From: Mycolicibacterium boenickei
Lineage (GTDB): Bacteria; Actinomycetota; Actinomycetes; Mycobacteriales; Mycobacteriaceae
DNA length: 64,000 nt
Reading direction: 5' to 3'
NCBI RefSeq assembly: GCF_010731295.1
Contig: NZ_AP022579.1
Coordinates: forward strand, 6,076,001 to 6,140,000
Under the pieces are notes generated by a model. The model searched no databases, had not been told where the DNA came from, and was given only the letters and a program-made list of their open reading frames with translations. The translations under genes and the position numbers were made by a program. The stretch's first letter is position 1. Every line of letters starts with the position of its first letter. Of the stretch, positions 53,511-61,888 are shown in pieces.

Positions 53511-54704
53511 TTACCGACTACTCAGCAGCATGGACCCGGCGACCGGGCCGCCACCCACGCCGACGGCCACCACTTCGGGCGTCTTCGGGGCCTGCCGCTG
53601 CCCGCCCTCGCCCCACATCTGCACACACGCCTCGTGTAGGAAGCCCATACCGTGCAACCGGCCGCCGGAGAGCTGCCCGCCGCTGGTGTTGATCGGCAGC
53701 GCGCCGTCCAGCGAGATGCGGGAACCGTCGTTCAAGAACTCCCCGACCTTGCCGTGATCGCAGAAACCCAACGCCTCCAACCACATCACAGTCAGGAAGG
53801 AGAAGCCGTCATACAGCTGCGCCATGTCCACGTCGGCGGAAGTCAACGTGGTGTGCTCCCACAGTGTGGCAGCCGAATCGTGGGCGGCCATCGTGGTGAT
53901 ATCCGAACGTTGGTCCCAGGTGGCGCGTTCGAACATGCCCGGCCCGACGGACTCCACCGTCAGCGGATGCCGTGGCAGGTCGGCTGTGGCATCACGGCGC
54001 GACACGATCACGGCGGTGGCACCATCGCATGGAACATCGCAGTCGTAGAGGCACAGCGGCTCGGAGATCATCCGGGCGCCGAGGTAGTCCTCCATGGTCA
54101 TCGGGTCGCGGTAGACCGCGTCGGGGTTGAGCCCAGCATTGGTGCGCGCGTTGATCGCGATGAGGCCGAGATGCTCACGTGTCAAACCGAAGTCATGCAT
54201 ATAACGCTGGGCGGGCATCGCCAGCCAGTTCGCCGCCGACAGCGCGCCGAACGGAGCCATCCATTCCAGATGCGGGGGCAGCTCGCCCCCGCCGAACAGG
54301 ACCGAGGCGCGCCCGCCGCCGGCCTGCTGTGCCGCGGTCGACTCCCACACCGACCGGTACACCACGACGTGGTTGGCGAGCCCCAGACTGACCGCCATGC
54401 AAGCCTCGATCACCGGGCCGATCTGGCCTGCAGTCTCCATCGCCGACATGTACCAGCGCGAGCGCATACCCAGGGCATTTCGGACTTCCTGGACGGTGGC
54501 ACCGGAGAACCCGGCGTCGGGCACCCCTGGCCCCGGGTAGCTCGCGATGCCGTCAACGTCGTCGACGCTCAACCCGGCGTCCTCGATTGCCCGCAGTACG
54601 GCTTCCAACGTCAGGTCCAGGCCGGTGCGGCCCAACCGGCGCCCGACCTGCGACTTACCCGCCCCGGTGAGGACGGCTTTGCCCTCGAACGGACCGCCCC
54701 TCAT
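53511..54704 (-). CDS. Thiolase-fold protein (lipid-transfer type) without nucleophilic Cys
   Basis: 397 residues with a very strong GAGGAGGTGATC before the ATG. Thiolase superfamily: VDDVDGIASYPGPG, the position of the nucleophile reads YMSAMETAGQIGPV with no Cys, and the C-terminus has QLYDGFSFLTVMWLEALG and GALPINTSGGQLSG. It belongs to the same branch as 23277 and 29719. It may act as a retro-aldolase or a lipid carrier. No DUF35 gene is beside it, the nearest being 56529. Confidence 0.87.
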   Translation of the reverse strand: MRGGPFEGKAVLTGAGKSQVGRRLGRTGLDLTLEAVLRAIEDAGLSVDDVDGIASYPGPGVPDAGFSGATVQEVRNALGMRSRWYMSAMETAGQIGPVIEACMAVSLGLANHVVVYRSVWESTAAQQAGGGRASVLFGGGELPPHLEWMAPFGALSAANWLAMPAQRYMHDFGLTREHLGLIAINARTNAGLNPDAVYRDPMTMEDYLGARMISEPLCLYDCDVPCDGATAVIVSRRDATADLPRHPLTVESVGPGMFERATWDQRSDITTMAAHDSAATLWEHTTLTSADVDMAQLYDGFSFLTVMWLEALGFCDHGKVGEFLNDGSRISLDGALPINTSGGQLSGGRLHGMGFLHEACVQMWGEGGQRQAPKTPEVVAVGVGGGPVAGSMLLSSR

Positions 54705-54768
54705 GCGATCACCTCCTCGCCATCGATACCAGCCAACTGTTTAACCCTTTCAGCTTGCACCGCAGCCA

Positions 54769-55227
54769 TCAGAACACGAACCGCGCGATCAGTTCGGCGA
54801 CTGCGGCCGGTTTGTCGACGCCGTCGATCTCGACGGTATGACGAACCGTCAGGTTCACGGCGTCCTCTCCCACCGGGGTGGCGTCGGCGAGCTGGGAGCG
54901 GACCCGGATGCGGCTACCGACCTTGACCGGGGACAGGAAGCGCACCTTGTTCAGGCCGTAGTTAATGCCCAATTTCGCGTTCTGCACGCGATAGTTGTCC
55001 TTGCTCACGCCCGGGATCAGCGAAATCGTCAGGAAGCCATGGGCAATCGTGGCGCCGTAGGGACTTTCAGCCTTGGCCTTCTCGACATCGACATGGATCC
55101 ACTGGTGGTCCATCGTCACGTCCGCGAACTCGTCGATACGGGTCTGGTCGATCTCTACCCACCGGCTCACTCCGAGTTCCTCGCCGATCGTCGCGACCGC
55201 CTCGTCGACAGACCCGATCACCTTCAT
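54769..55227 (-). CDS. MaoC-like (R)-specific enoyl-CoA hydratase
   Basis: 152 residues from ATG 55227, which has GAGGGAG at good distance. An ATG at 55269 lies inside a palindrome and is rejected. The hydratase-2 motif D-x4-H is visible in DHQWIHVDVEKA, and the hotdog helix in YGATIAHGFLTIS. It adds water to 2-enoyl-CoA to give the R-hydroxyacyl-CoA. It is divergent from the thiolase at 55337 and in one direction with the genes at 53511 and 51953. Confidence 0.9.
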   Translation of the reverse strand: MKVIGSVDEAVATIGEELGVSRWVEIDQTRIDEFADVTMDHQWIHVDVEKAKAESPYGATIAHGFLTISLIPGVSKDNYRVQNAKLGINYGLNKVRFLSPVKVGSRIRVRSQLADATPVGEDAVNLTVRHTVEIDGVDKPAAVAELIARFVF

Positions 55228-55253
55228 TGTCCAGCTCCCTCTGACGTCACCCG

Positions 55254-55281
55254 CTATACCGATATTCATTTAACGGTATAG
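55254..55281. promoter_or_regulatory. Gapped palindrome between MaoC and thiolase genes
   Basis: CTATACCG (55254-55261) and CGGTATAG (55274-55281) are reverse complements around a 12-base AT-rich centre. It is placed in the middle of the divergent promoter region, as expected for a repressor site. Confidence 0.55.
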
Positions 55282-55336
55282 ACTGACTGCGCTCTCCGGG
55301 CAAGCGACCCGGACATTCGAGGATCTTGGGAGACAC

Positions 55337-56527
55337 ATGGGCTCGACGACGTCCCGCGCAGCGATTGTGGCCGCTGCCCGCACACCGATCGGAACCGCAC
55401 GCCGGGGCACGCTGGCCAACACGCCGGCGATCGAGCTCGCCAAACCGGTGGTCGCTACCGTCGTCGAACGGTCCGGTCTCGGTGCCGCGGACTTCGATGA
55501 CCTGGTGCTGGCCGAGAGCCTGCAGGGCGGCGGCGACAGCGCCCGCTACGTCGCCGTCGATCTCGGCCTTACCAACATCCCCGGCCTCGCTGTGAACCGC
55601 CAGTGCGCGTCCAGCCTCTCGGCGATCGCCGTCGGCGCCGGCCAGATCGCGGCAGGCATGAGCCGGGCCATCCTGGCCGGTGGCATGGAATCCTGCTCCA
55701 CCACGCCACTGCTGCGTAAGCGCAAGCCGTTTACCACCGGCAAGGCTGCCGAGGATTACGAGGATCCATGGTTCCCGTTCTCTCATCCCCCCACCGCGGA
55801 CGCCCCGGCCCTGGACATGTCGATCACCGTCGCACACAACTGCGCGGTGCAGTACGGCATCACCCGCGAAGCGCAGGACGAGTGGGCGCTACGCAGTCAC
55901 CAGCGCGCGGTCAAGGCCATCGACTCCGGCTCCTTCCTCGACGAGATCGTGCCAGTCCGGGTGCCGCAGGCCGACGGCTCGACCATCACCTTCAGCCAGG
56001 ATGAACATCCACGCCGCGACAGTTCACTCGAGACACTTGCGGGCCTGAAGGTGCTCCATCCCGAGATCGACGGCTTCACCGTGACCGCCGGCAACTCCTC
56101 AGGTGTCAACGACGCCGCCGCCGCGGTGGCGCTGACCACCCCGGATGCCTCCCGCGAGGTGCTGGCGCACGTGCTGTCGTGGTCGGCAGTCGGCGTGGCG
56201 CCGAACCGTACCGGCAGCGGACCCATCACCGCCATCCCCAAGGCACTGGAGCTGGCCGGCCGCAAACTGCAAGACGTGGCACTGTTCGAGATCAACGAGG
56301 CGTTCGCCGCCCAGGCAGTCGCGTGTGCCCGAGAGCTCGGGCTCGACGAGGAGATCGTCAACGTCTATGGGTCAGGCATCAGCCTGGGCCATCCGATCGC
56401 GGCAACCGGGGCCCGAATGGTCACCTCGGCGATCTACGAACTGCGCAGGCGTGGTGGCGGTCTCGGCGTGTTGTCCATGTGCGCCGGCGGCGGCATGGGC
56501 GCGGCGATGGTCATCGAGGTGAGCTGA
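55337..56527 (+). CDS. Thiolase (acetyl-CoA acyltransferase), canonical
   Basis: 396 residues. All catalytic positions are in place: acylated Cys in VNRQCASSLSAI, His in GHPIAATGARM and the second Cys in SMCAGGGMGAAM, with EINEAFAAQ. It cleaves 3-oxoacyl-CoA to acetyl-CoA and a shortened acyl-CoA. GGGAGA precedes the ATG. It is followed one base later by a DUF35 gene, an unusual pairing for a Cys-containing thiolase. The divergent partner is MaoC. Confidence 0.93.
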   Translation: MGSTTSRAAIVAAARTPIGTARRGTLANTPAIELAKPVVATVVERSGLGAADFDDLVLAESLQGGGDSARYVAVDLGLTNIPGLAVNRQCASSLSAIAVGAGQIAAGMSRAILAGGMESCSTTPLLRKRKPFTTGKAAEDYEDPWFPFSHPPTADAPALDMSITVAHNCAVQYGITREAQDEWALRSHQRAVKAIDSGSFLDEIVPVRVPQADGSTITFSQDEHPRRDSSLETLAGLKVLHPEIDGFTVTAGNSSGVNDAAAAVALTTPDASREVLAHVLSWSAVGVAPNRTGSGPITAIPKALELAGRKLQDVALFEINEAFAAQAVACARELGLDEEIVNVYGSGISLGHPIAATGARMVTSAIYELRRRGGGLGVLSMCAGGGMGAAMVIEVS

Positions 56528-56528
56528 G

Positions 56529-56954
56529 ATGACCACATTGATCACCGAGGGACTGTTCCGAATCGACGGCGACCGCGCCGTCCTGTTTGCGTCGCGCCGG
56601 CGGTCGACGGGTGCCGTGAAATTCCCGGCCGAGCGACCGGAACTCTTCGATGGCGCTCCGGACATCCAGGACGATATCGAGGCGATCGAGTTGTCCACCG
56701 AGGGAACGCTTTACACCTACACCACCCAGCAGTTCGCGCCACCGCTCCCGTACAAGGGCAACCGGTCCCCCGAGGTGTTCAAACCCTATGTGGTGGGTTT
56801 CGTCGAACTGGCCGAGGGCCTGCTGGTGGAGACGTTGATCATCGGTGCGGAACCGGCCGACCTGCGGATCGGGCAGCGCCTGGTATCAACGACCACCACG
56901 TTGGAGACCGCCGACGGCAAGTCGCTGGTGACGTTCGCGTTCCGGCCTGCCTAA
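56529..56954 (+). CDS. DUF35 OB-fold protein without zinc-ribbon cysteines
   Basis: 141 residues. The OB-fold part is typical (GTLYTYTTQQFAPPLPYKGN, PYVVGFVELAEGLLVETLI, DLRIGQRLVSTTTTLETADG). The N-terminal segment, which normally holds two Cys-x2-Cys pairs, reads LFASRRRSTGAVKFPA and contains no Cys at all, so the zinc ribbon is lost. It is likely the partner of the adjacent thiolase. The DUF35 protein at 30870 keeps its zinc ribbon. Confidence 0.87.
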   Translation: MTTLITEGLFRIDGDRAVLFASRRRSTGAVKFPAERPELFDGAPDIQDDIEAIELSTEGTLYTYTTQQFAPPLPYKGNRSPEVFKPYVVGFVELAEGLLVETLIIGAEPADLRIGQRLVSTTTTLETADGKSLVTFAFRPA

Positions 56955-56964
56955 GCTCGGCGGT

Positions 56965-57981
56965 GTGACAGACCTGGGCACCCCTGAGTTCGGGCTTCAC
57001 CCCCTGCACGGTGTGCACCAGCCCACGACAGGCAATCCGCCGCGCCGTCGTCGGTCCGCGCGTCGCACTTCGTCGATCGACATGACGCGCGATACGGGCG
57101 CGCTGGACCCGGTGTACTTGGCTGGGCGGGCCCGCGATATCTGGACCGACGACGCGGGCGCGGTCACCGAAATCGGTTCGGCCGGTTTGTCGGCCACCGT
57201 CGAATTGGTGGCCCGTGTGGTACGGCATGTTGAGGTGACGCCACCGGTCGCGGCGGTGGCCCGACTCTCAGGCGCACCGGCCATGAGCGGGTTCCGCGCC
57301 ACCGCCGACAAGGCGGCCCCGGAATTGCGCCGGACCCGAGACCTGCGCTACGCGCTGCTTGACGATGTTCCGGTCGCGACGCTGATCTCCGGGCATGCGT
57401 TGTCGGCGTCCGGTCTACTCGGGGACGTCGGGAGTTCCGGCTATCTGCCCGTCGCCGATCAATGTGCGGGCTTCGCCGCCGGCGGGCTGCTGATGACCTC
57501 CTTCGAGGCGGGAGATCCGGTAGTCGTCACCGGTCCACAGGCTCCCGATCTCGATCACAGCGACGATCCCTATGCCTGGCATCAGGTTTCACCATTACCG
57601 CGCTATGGCATGCGTCGCCGGCGCCGCGTCGACGTCTTCGAGGAGACACCCGAGCGGATCGGGATCGACGCTATGTTTCGCGATACCTATGTACACGGAG
57701 ATGACCTGGAGACGATCATCCACGAGTACACGCTCACCGCCACAGTGGATGCCGCCACCGGCGTCATCGTCGACTCACACGCCACACCACGGGTGCTGCC
57801 GTGGCAGGAATGCCCGGGCGCGGTCGCCAGCGCCGAGCGCATCACCGGAATGACATTGCGCGACCTACATTTCCGCGTTCGTCAAGAATTATTCGGGACC
57901 AGCACCTGCACGCATCTCAACGATCTGCTGCGCAGCGTCGCCGACGCTGCGCAGCTGATGGAGCGGGTGCGCGGCGGGTAA
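56965..57981 (+). CDS. DUF2889-like protein
   Basis: 338 residues starting ten bases after the DUF35 gene. The pattern PPRRRRSARRTSSIDMTRD near the N-terminus and the C-terminal ELFGTSTCTHLNDLLRSVAD, with a conserved Cys-x-His, resemble DUF2889, a family of unknown function often found in actinobacterial and proteobacterial catabolic clusters. No membrane segments. The start could also be further downstream at the conserved arginine-rich region. Function not known. Confidence 0.72.
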   Translation: MTDLGTPEFGLHPLHGVHQPTTGNPPRRRRSARRTSSIDMTRDTGALDPVYLAGRARDIWTDDAGAVTEIGSAGLSATVELVARVVRHVEVTPPVAAVARLSGAPAMSGFRATADKAAPELRRTRDLRYALLDDVPVATLISGHALSASGLLGDVGSSGYLPVADQCAGFAAGGLLMTSFEAGDPVVVTGPQAPDLDHSDDPYAWHQVSPLPRYGMRRRRRVDVFEETPERIGIDAMFRDTYVHGDDLETIIHEYTLTATVDAATGVIVDSHATPRVLPWQECPGAVASAERITGMTLRDLHFRVRQELFGTSTCTHLNDLLRSVADAAQLMERVRGG

Positions 57982-58009
57982 CCCGAGCACGACGCCGTCG
58001 ACAATGTCT

Positions 58010-59017
58010 TCAGCGGACGCCGGACGACGTGGAATCAGCAGCAGCTGTGGCAGTTTCGGGATAGAAGCCGCGAGCCCAATTGCGCAGCTGGCGGAACCCC
58101 GCGGCTTCGGAGGCGGTCAGGCCCGGCGGATCCATATAGACCTGGCTGTCCCAGATCGCGATATCGTCGGGCAATGCCGCCTGGGCCGCCTTCAGGCGTT
58201 CGTCGTAGTTGCCGTTGGCCTCGTCGATCCAGTACGTGGAGAAGATATCTGACGTCTCGTCGTCGACTGGCGTGGCGCAGATGGCGATGACCCGGTACCC
58301 CTCGCGGGTGTGTTCGCCGTTGAAGGCAATGCCGAGGCCGGACCAGTAGATCTCCAGGGTGTTGGTGGTCTCCCCCGGAATGTCGACCCCATCGCTCCAC
58401 CGACGGCCGAAGCCGACCTTTGCCGACCACGTCGAATCGTCGCTGCTCTCCCGCAACACCGTTGGGCTCACCGGGGTGTGGTGGACAAATCGGAAATGAT
58501 GCGGATCGACGGCGTTCTCGGCAATGACCTGCGGGTGCACGTGGATCCCTGGGAACTTGATGCGCGCCTCCGGCCCAACCGGGAGGTACCCCCGATCACG
58601 GATGTGGTCCCCGAGTACCCGCAGCCCGTCCGGCACCTCCCACATCGGGTCGCGTCCAGACGCGTCATGCCAGATGTAGATGGAATCGTTGAGTTCGGCC
58701 ACCGGCCAAGACCGCACCTTGCGGCCACGGTTCGGACGGTTCTCATACGGGATCCGCACATTGCGGCCGTGCCCGTTCCATACCCAGCCATGGAACGGGC
58801 ATTGAATGCCGTCCTCGACGACGCAACCGCCCTTGGACAGGTTCGCGCCAAGGTGTTGGCAATGCGCGTTGAGCACGTGCACGAACCCGTCGAGATCACG
58901 GAAGGCGACCAGTTCGACGCCGAAATAACGCAAACCGATGACATCACCGCTGGCGATGTCGGCGCTCCAACCGACCTGGAACCATCCGGTCGGCTGCATG
59001 CTGGGCAGGCCCTTCAT
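58010..59017 (-). CDS. Rieske oxygenase, KshA-like single-subunit type
   Basis: 335 residues from ATG 59017, chosen for its GAAGGGGA site and the jump in third-position GC at that point. ATG 59140 lies between two operators. Rieske site C53-x-H55 and C73-x2-H76 (AHCQHLGANLSKGGC, CPFHGW). Iron site D171-x2-H174-x4-H179 in AENAVDPHHFRFVHH. It resembles the oxygenase part of 3-ketosteroid 9-alpha-hydroxylase-type monooxygenases, which need a separate reductase. It is divergent from a TetR at 59180 with two TGGGAAT-N3-ATTCCCA-type operators between them, so it is probably repressed by it. Confidence 0.88.
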   Translation of the reverse strand: MKGLPSMQPTGWFQVGWSADIASGDVIGLRYFGVELVAFRDLDGFVHVLNAHCQHLGANLSKGGCVVEDGIQCPFHGWVWNGHGRNVRIPYENRPNRGRKVRSWPVAELNDSIYIWHDASGRDPMWEVPDGLRVLGDHIRDRGYLPVGPEARIKFPGIHVHPQVIAENAVDPHHFRFVHHTPVSPTVLRESSDDSTWSAKVGFGRRWSDGVDIPGETTNTLEIYWSGLGIAFNGEHTREGYRVIAICATPVDDETSDIFSTYWIDEANGNYDERLKAAQAALPDDIAIWDSQVYMDPPGLTASEAAGFRQLRNWARGFYPETATAAADSTSSGVR

Positions 59018-59111
59018 CAATTCCCCTTCGACGTCTACACCCGAGGACTGGAGCCGACGACGGGCGATCACCTCCGCCGTACGGGTCGGGATGCGGCTGA
59101 ACCCAGCATAC

Positions 59112-59128
59112 CGGGAATGGCATTCCCA
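59112..59128. promoter_or_regulatory. Operator 1, (C/T)GGGAAT-N3-ATTCCCA
   Basis: CGGGAAT-GGC-ATTCCCA between the divergent Rieske and TetR genes. Same arms and spacing as the sites at 59148 and 59793, with one base change at the edge. Confidence 0.65.
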
Positions 59129-59147
59129 AACAATGCTCATGTTAATT

Positions 59148-59164
59148 TGGGAATTGGATTCCCA
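59148..59164. promoter_or_regulatory. Operator 2, TGGGAAT-N3-ATTCCCA
   Basis: TGGGAAT-TGG-ATTCCCA, perfect 7-bp arms, ending 15 bases before the TetR ATG. Its centre is 36 bases from the centre of operator 1. Confidence 0.7.
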
Positions 59165-59179
59165 GAAAGGAATGCACGC

Positions 59180-59785
59180 ATGAGTGAGCAATCCGAACGC
59201 GACGCGATCATGCGTGCCGCCTACCGGTTGATCAGCCGCGGCAGCGACTCGACCAGGGCCAGCACATCGATCGAGAAGATCCTGCAAGCGGCGGGGGTCA
59301 ACCGGCGCATCTTCTACCGCCACTTCGCCTCCAAGGACGACTTGATCATCGCGATGCAGGAGTGGGCGGGCGAGTTGATCCTGACCGAACTACAACAGGC
59401 CGTCGACACTGCGACGACGCCGGCCGAGGCGGTGGCCGCCTGGATCGAGCACTACCTCAGCATCGGCTGGCAGGAGACCCGGTTCCGAGATGCATTAGCG
59501 TTCATGTCAACAGAAGTCGCCGGCGCCCCGGGTATCGGCGCGGGCCTCGAAGCCACCTACGCCCGTCACCGCGAGGTGCTCACTGCAGCACTGACCGAGG
59601 GGTTGGCCGACGGCAGCCTTCCCAATGCGCGGCCCGAACTCGACTCGTTCGCCATCCACGCGGTCGCCGTGCGCCACCTCGAGGCGCGTATCCGCGGCCG
59701 CCTGGGCACCGATTTCGACGAGGTTCGCAATCAGATGACCCGGCTGATCTTAACCGGATTATCAGCGGCGCCAGTGGAGCCCTGA
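59180..59785 (+). CDS. TetR-family transcriptional regulator
   Basis: 201 residues from ATG 59180 with AAAGGA upstream. The HTH is near 30-57 (STSIEKILQAAGVNRRIFYR, then HFASKDDLI). It is divergent from the KshA-like Rieske gene, and perfect or near-perfect TGGGAAT-N3-ATTCCCA sites lie at 59112 and 59148, plus a third just behind its stop at 59793. This is a strong candidate for an autoregulated repressor of the Rieske gene. The effector is unknown. Confidence 0.9.
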   Translation: MSEQSERDAIMRAAYRLISRGSDSTRASTSIEKILQAAGVNRRIFYRHFASKDDLIIAMQEWAGELILTELQQAVDTATTPAEAVAAWIEHYLSIGWQETRFRDALAFMSTEVAGAPGIGAGLEATYARHREVLTAALTEGLADGSLPNARPELDSFAIHAVAVRHLEARIRGRLGTDFDEVRNQMTRLILTGLSAAPVEP

Positions 59786-59792
59786 CCGGTCA

Positions 59793-59809
59793 TGGGAATA
59801 CCATTCCCA
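59793..59809. promoter_or_regulatory. Operator 3, TGGGAAT-N3-ATTCCCA, downstream of the TetR gene
   Basis: TGGGAAT-ACC-ATTCCCA, perfect arms, 7 bases after the TetR stop and before the convergent TetR gene at 59848. There is no start codon nearby on either strand, so its role is unclear. Confidence 0.6.
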
Positions 59810-59847
59810 AACAGGTGTAATTCGGCCGATAAAGCGCGACGACAAGG

Positions 59848-60450
59848 CTACGGCATCACCATTTGGCCGATCATCTCGGCGACCACCGCAATCATCTCGT
59901 TGCGGTCGACGGCGACCGTTTGCCGATGCACGGTATGCCAGGCCCGGTCCAGCAGGCCCATCACCGCGACACCGATGACATCCGGTGAATGCGGGCCGTT
60001 TCCGGCGATGGCCTGACCCAACTTCCACGATGCGCGAGACACCATGCGGTTACGGGAGTTTCGGAAGTCGTCGTCATCGGGGGCGGACTGCGCCGAAGCC
60101 AGTACGAACGCGCCGTGGTGGTCCATGTAATCGAAGTAGTGCCCGACCCAGGTCCGAATGTCATTCGCGCCGAACGGTTCATCGGCGTCCGCCCATTCGG
60201 CGATGACAGCGAGAACCTCGTGATAGGCGTTCTTGCCGAGGACGTTGAAGATCTCCCGCTTGTCCTTGAAGTACGTGTAGAACCCGGCCCGCGAGATGCC
60301 GCACGCCTCGGTGATCGCATTGATCGGGGTGCCGGCGTAGCCCCGTTCCAAGAACAGCCGGCGACTGGCCTCCAGGATTGCCGACCGGGTGCGTTCACCC
60401 CGGCCGCGGTCCAGTTGCGCACCGGCCGCGGTACCCGAGGTCATCGTCAT
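59848..60450 (-). CDS. TetR-family transcriptional regulator
   Basis: 200 residues if started at ATG 60450. A start at 60486 would place an operator-like site inside the gene. The HTH lies near 38-62 (PINAITEACGISRAGFYTYF, then KDKREIF). It is convergent with the TetR at 59180 and divergent from the amidohydrolase at 60599. TGACA-N4-CGTCA (60466-60479) sits 16 bases upstream of its start, and a long palindrome containing the perfect TGACA-N4-TGTCA lies at 60523-60554. Hence it is the best candidate for the regulator that binds this motif across the window. Confidence 0.87.
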   Translation of the reverse strand: MTMTSGTAAGAQLDRGRGERTRSAILEASRRLFLERGYAGTPINAITEACGISRAGFYTYFKDKREIFNVLGKNAYHEVLAVIAEWADADEPFGANDIRTWVGHYFDYMDHHGAFVLASAQSAPDDDDFRNSRNRMVSRASWKLGQAIAGNGPHSPDVIGVAVMGLLDRAWHTVHRQTVAVDRNEMIAVVAEMIGQMVMP

Positions 60451-60465
60451 GCGGATGACCATATA

Positions 60466-60479
60466 TGACACATCCGTCA
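60466..60479. promoter_or_regulatory. TGACA-N4-TGTCA-type operator upstream of TetR
   Basis: TGACA-CATC-CGTCA, one mismatch, 16-29 bases upstream of ATG 60450. The ACAD operon at 26641 has the same arrangement. Confidence 0.5.
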
Positions 60480-60522
60480 AGTTCAATCACCGCAGTTCAA
60501 TATCATTTCTGACAGATCGACT

Positions 60523-60554
60523 GCCCATACTTGACACTAGTGTCAAGTATGGGC
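60523..60554. promoter_or_regulatory. 32-bp perfect palindrome containing a TGACA-CTAG-TGTCA core
   Basis: Every base from 60523 to 60554 pairs in a perfect palindrome. Its centre is TTGACACTAGTGTCAA (60531-60546) and its outer arms begin GCCCATAC. It lies 45 bases before the amidohydrolase ATG and 73 bases before the divergent TetR start. Confidence 0.65.
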
Positions 60555-60598
60555 GATGCTCTTGCCGAGCCCACGTTTTGACCTTGAGGGAGAGACCG

Positions 60599-61840
60599 AT
60601 GACACCGCCCACTGACCAGTTCACGGATGCGCCGATTTTCGATGCAGATCAGCACATGTACGAGACACCCGACGCGCTGCTGAAGTTCCTGCCGGACAAG
60701 TACAAGTCGAAGGTGCAGTTCGTCCAGGTCGGCCGCCACACCCGGATCGCGATCCTGAACAAGATCACCGACTACATGCCGAACCCCACCTTCGAACGGG
60801 TCGCCGCCCCCGGCGCACACGAGCGGTTCTACTCGGGCCAGAACCCCGAGGGCCTGACCATGCGGGAGATGTCCGGACGCGGTATCGATGCGCCGCCGGC
60901 GTCACGCAATCCCGAAGACCGCATCGCCGAACTGGACCGCCAGGGCGTCGATTCCTGCCTGAACTACCCCACACTGGCCAATCTGGTCGAGCACTCCTCG
61001 GCCGAGGATCCGGAGCTGACGGCGGCGATCATCCACGCACTCAACCAATGGATGCTCGAGCACTGGGGTTTCAGCCACGCCAACCGCATCTACTCGACGC
61101 CGGTCATCAACCTGGGCCTCCTTGATGAGGGCCGTCGCGAACTCGAATACATCTTGAACAACGGCGCCAAGGTCGCGTTGATCAAACCGGCGCCCGTGTA
61201 CGGCTACAAGGGCTGGCGCTCTCCCGCCCTGCCCGAGTTCGACCCGTTCTGGAAGGACGTCGAGGACGCCGGGCTGCCGATCGTGTTCCACGCCAGCCAA
61301 CCCCCACTGCAGGAGTACATCGACAAGTGGGAGCCGGCGGACACCAGTAACGCCTTCGAGATGTCGGCGTTCAAATGGACCGCGCTGGGGCACCGCGAGA
61401 TCGCCGACATGCTGACCAGCATGATCTGCCACGGCACCCTGACCCGGTTCCCGAAGCTCCGGATCGCCAGCGTCGAGAACGGAAGTGCCTGGATCAAACC
61501 GCTTTTCGATGATCTGGCGTCAACCTACGGCAAGATGCCGCAGAACTTCCCCGAGCACCCGCACGAGGTGTTCCGCCGCAACATCTGGGTCAGCCCGTTC
61601 TGGGAGGGCTCGGTTGCCGATGTGGTCAAAACCGTCGGGTGGGACAAGGTGCTGTTCGGTTCGGACTGGCCGCATCCCGAAGGCCTGGAGACGCCCAAGG
61701 GCTACTTCAAGTACGCCGAGGGTATGGACGAGCGTCGCACCTACGACTTCATGGGCGACAACGCGCGGCGCTTCATGGGTCTGCCGATCGCCAATCCCGA
61801 CCCAGAGGCCGTCAAGCCTCCGTTGTTGGCGAACGCCTGA
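60599..61840 (+). CDS. Amidohydrolase-2 (ACMSD-like) family protein
   Basis: 413 residues from ATG 60599 with GAGGGAGAG upstream. Metal site D17-x-H19 (FDADQHMYE), barrel His in LPIVFHASQPP, and late Asp in LFGSDWPHPEGLETP. The family hydrolyses or decarboxylates cyclic and aromatic acids. A long perfect palindrome upstream and a strong intrinsic terminator downstream mark it as a single-gene transcript. It is the third such enzyme in the window. Confidence 0.9.
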   Translation: MTPPTDQFTDAPIFDADQHMYETPDALLKFLPDKYKSKVQFVQVGRHTRIAILNKITDYMPNPTFERVAAPGAHERFYSGQNPEGLTMREMSGRGIDAPPASRNPEDRIAELDRQGVDSCLNYPTLANLVEHSSAEDPELTAAIIHALNQWMLEHWGFSHANRIYSTPVINLGLLDEGRRELEYILNNGAKVALIKPAPVYGYKGWRSPALPEFDPFWKDVEDAGLPIVFHASQPPLQEYIDKWEPADTSNAFEMSAFKWTALGHREIADMLTSMICHGTLTRFPKLRIASVENGSAWIKPLFDDLASTYGKMPQNFPEHPHEVFRRNIWVSPFWEGSVADVVKTVGWDKVLFGSDWPHPEGLETPKGYFKYAEGMDERRTYDFMGDNARRFMGLPIANPDPEAVKPPLLANA

Positions 61841-61847
61841 GCAATAG

Positions 61848-61883
61848 AAAGGGCGCCCGGGCTTGTGTCCGGGCGCCCTTTTT
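61848..61883 (+). terminator. Rho-independent terminator
   Basis: The 13-bp stem AAAGGGCGCCCGG / CCGGGCGCCCTTT with an 8-base loop (GCTTGTGT) is followed by further T residues. It starts 7 bases after the amidohydrolase stop. The A-run on the other side could also serve the convergent gene at 61889. It is the clearest terminator in the window. Confidence 0.9.
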
Positions 61884-61888
61884 AGCTG

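Noticed and set aside
53652..54926. A 424-codon open frame on the plus strand
   Set aside because: It is antisense to the thiolase-like gene at 53511-54704, which has a strong ribosome site and clear motifs. The plus-strand protein shows no domain.
58010..59017. Calling the KshA-like Rieske protein KshA
   Set aside because: The metal sites fit the whole class. There is no KshB reductase gene nearby and the N-terminus differs from KshA as I know it.
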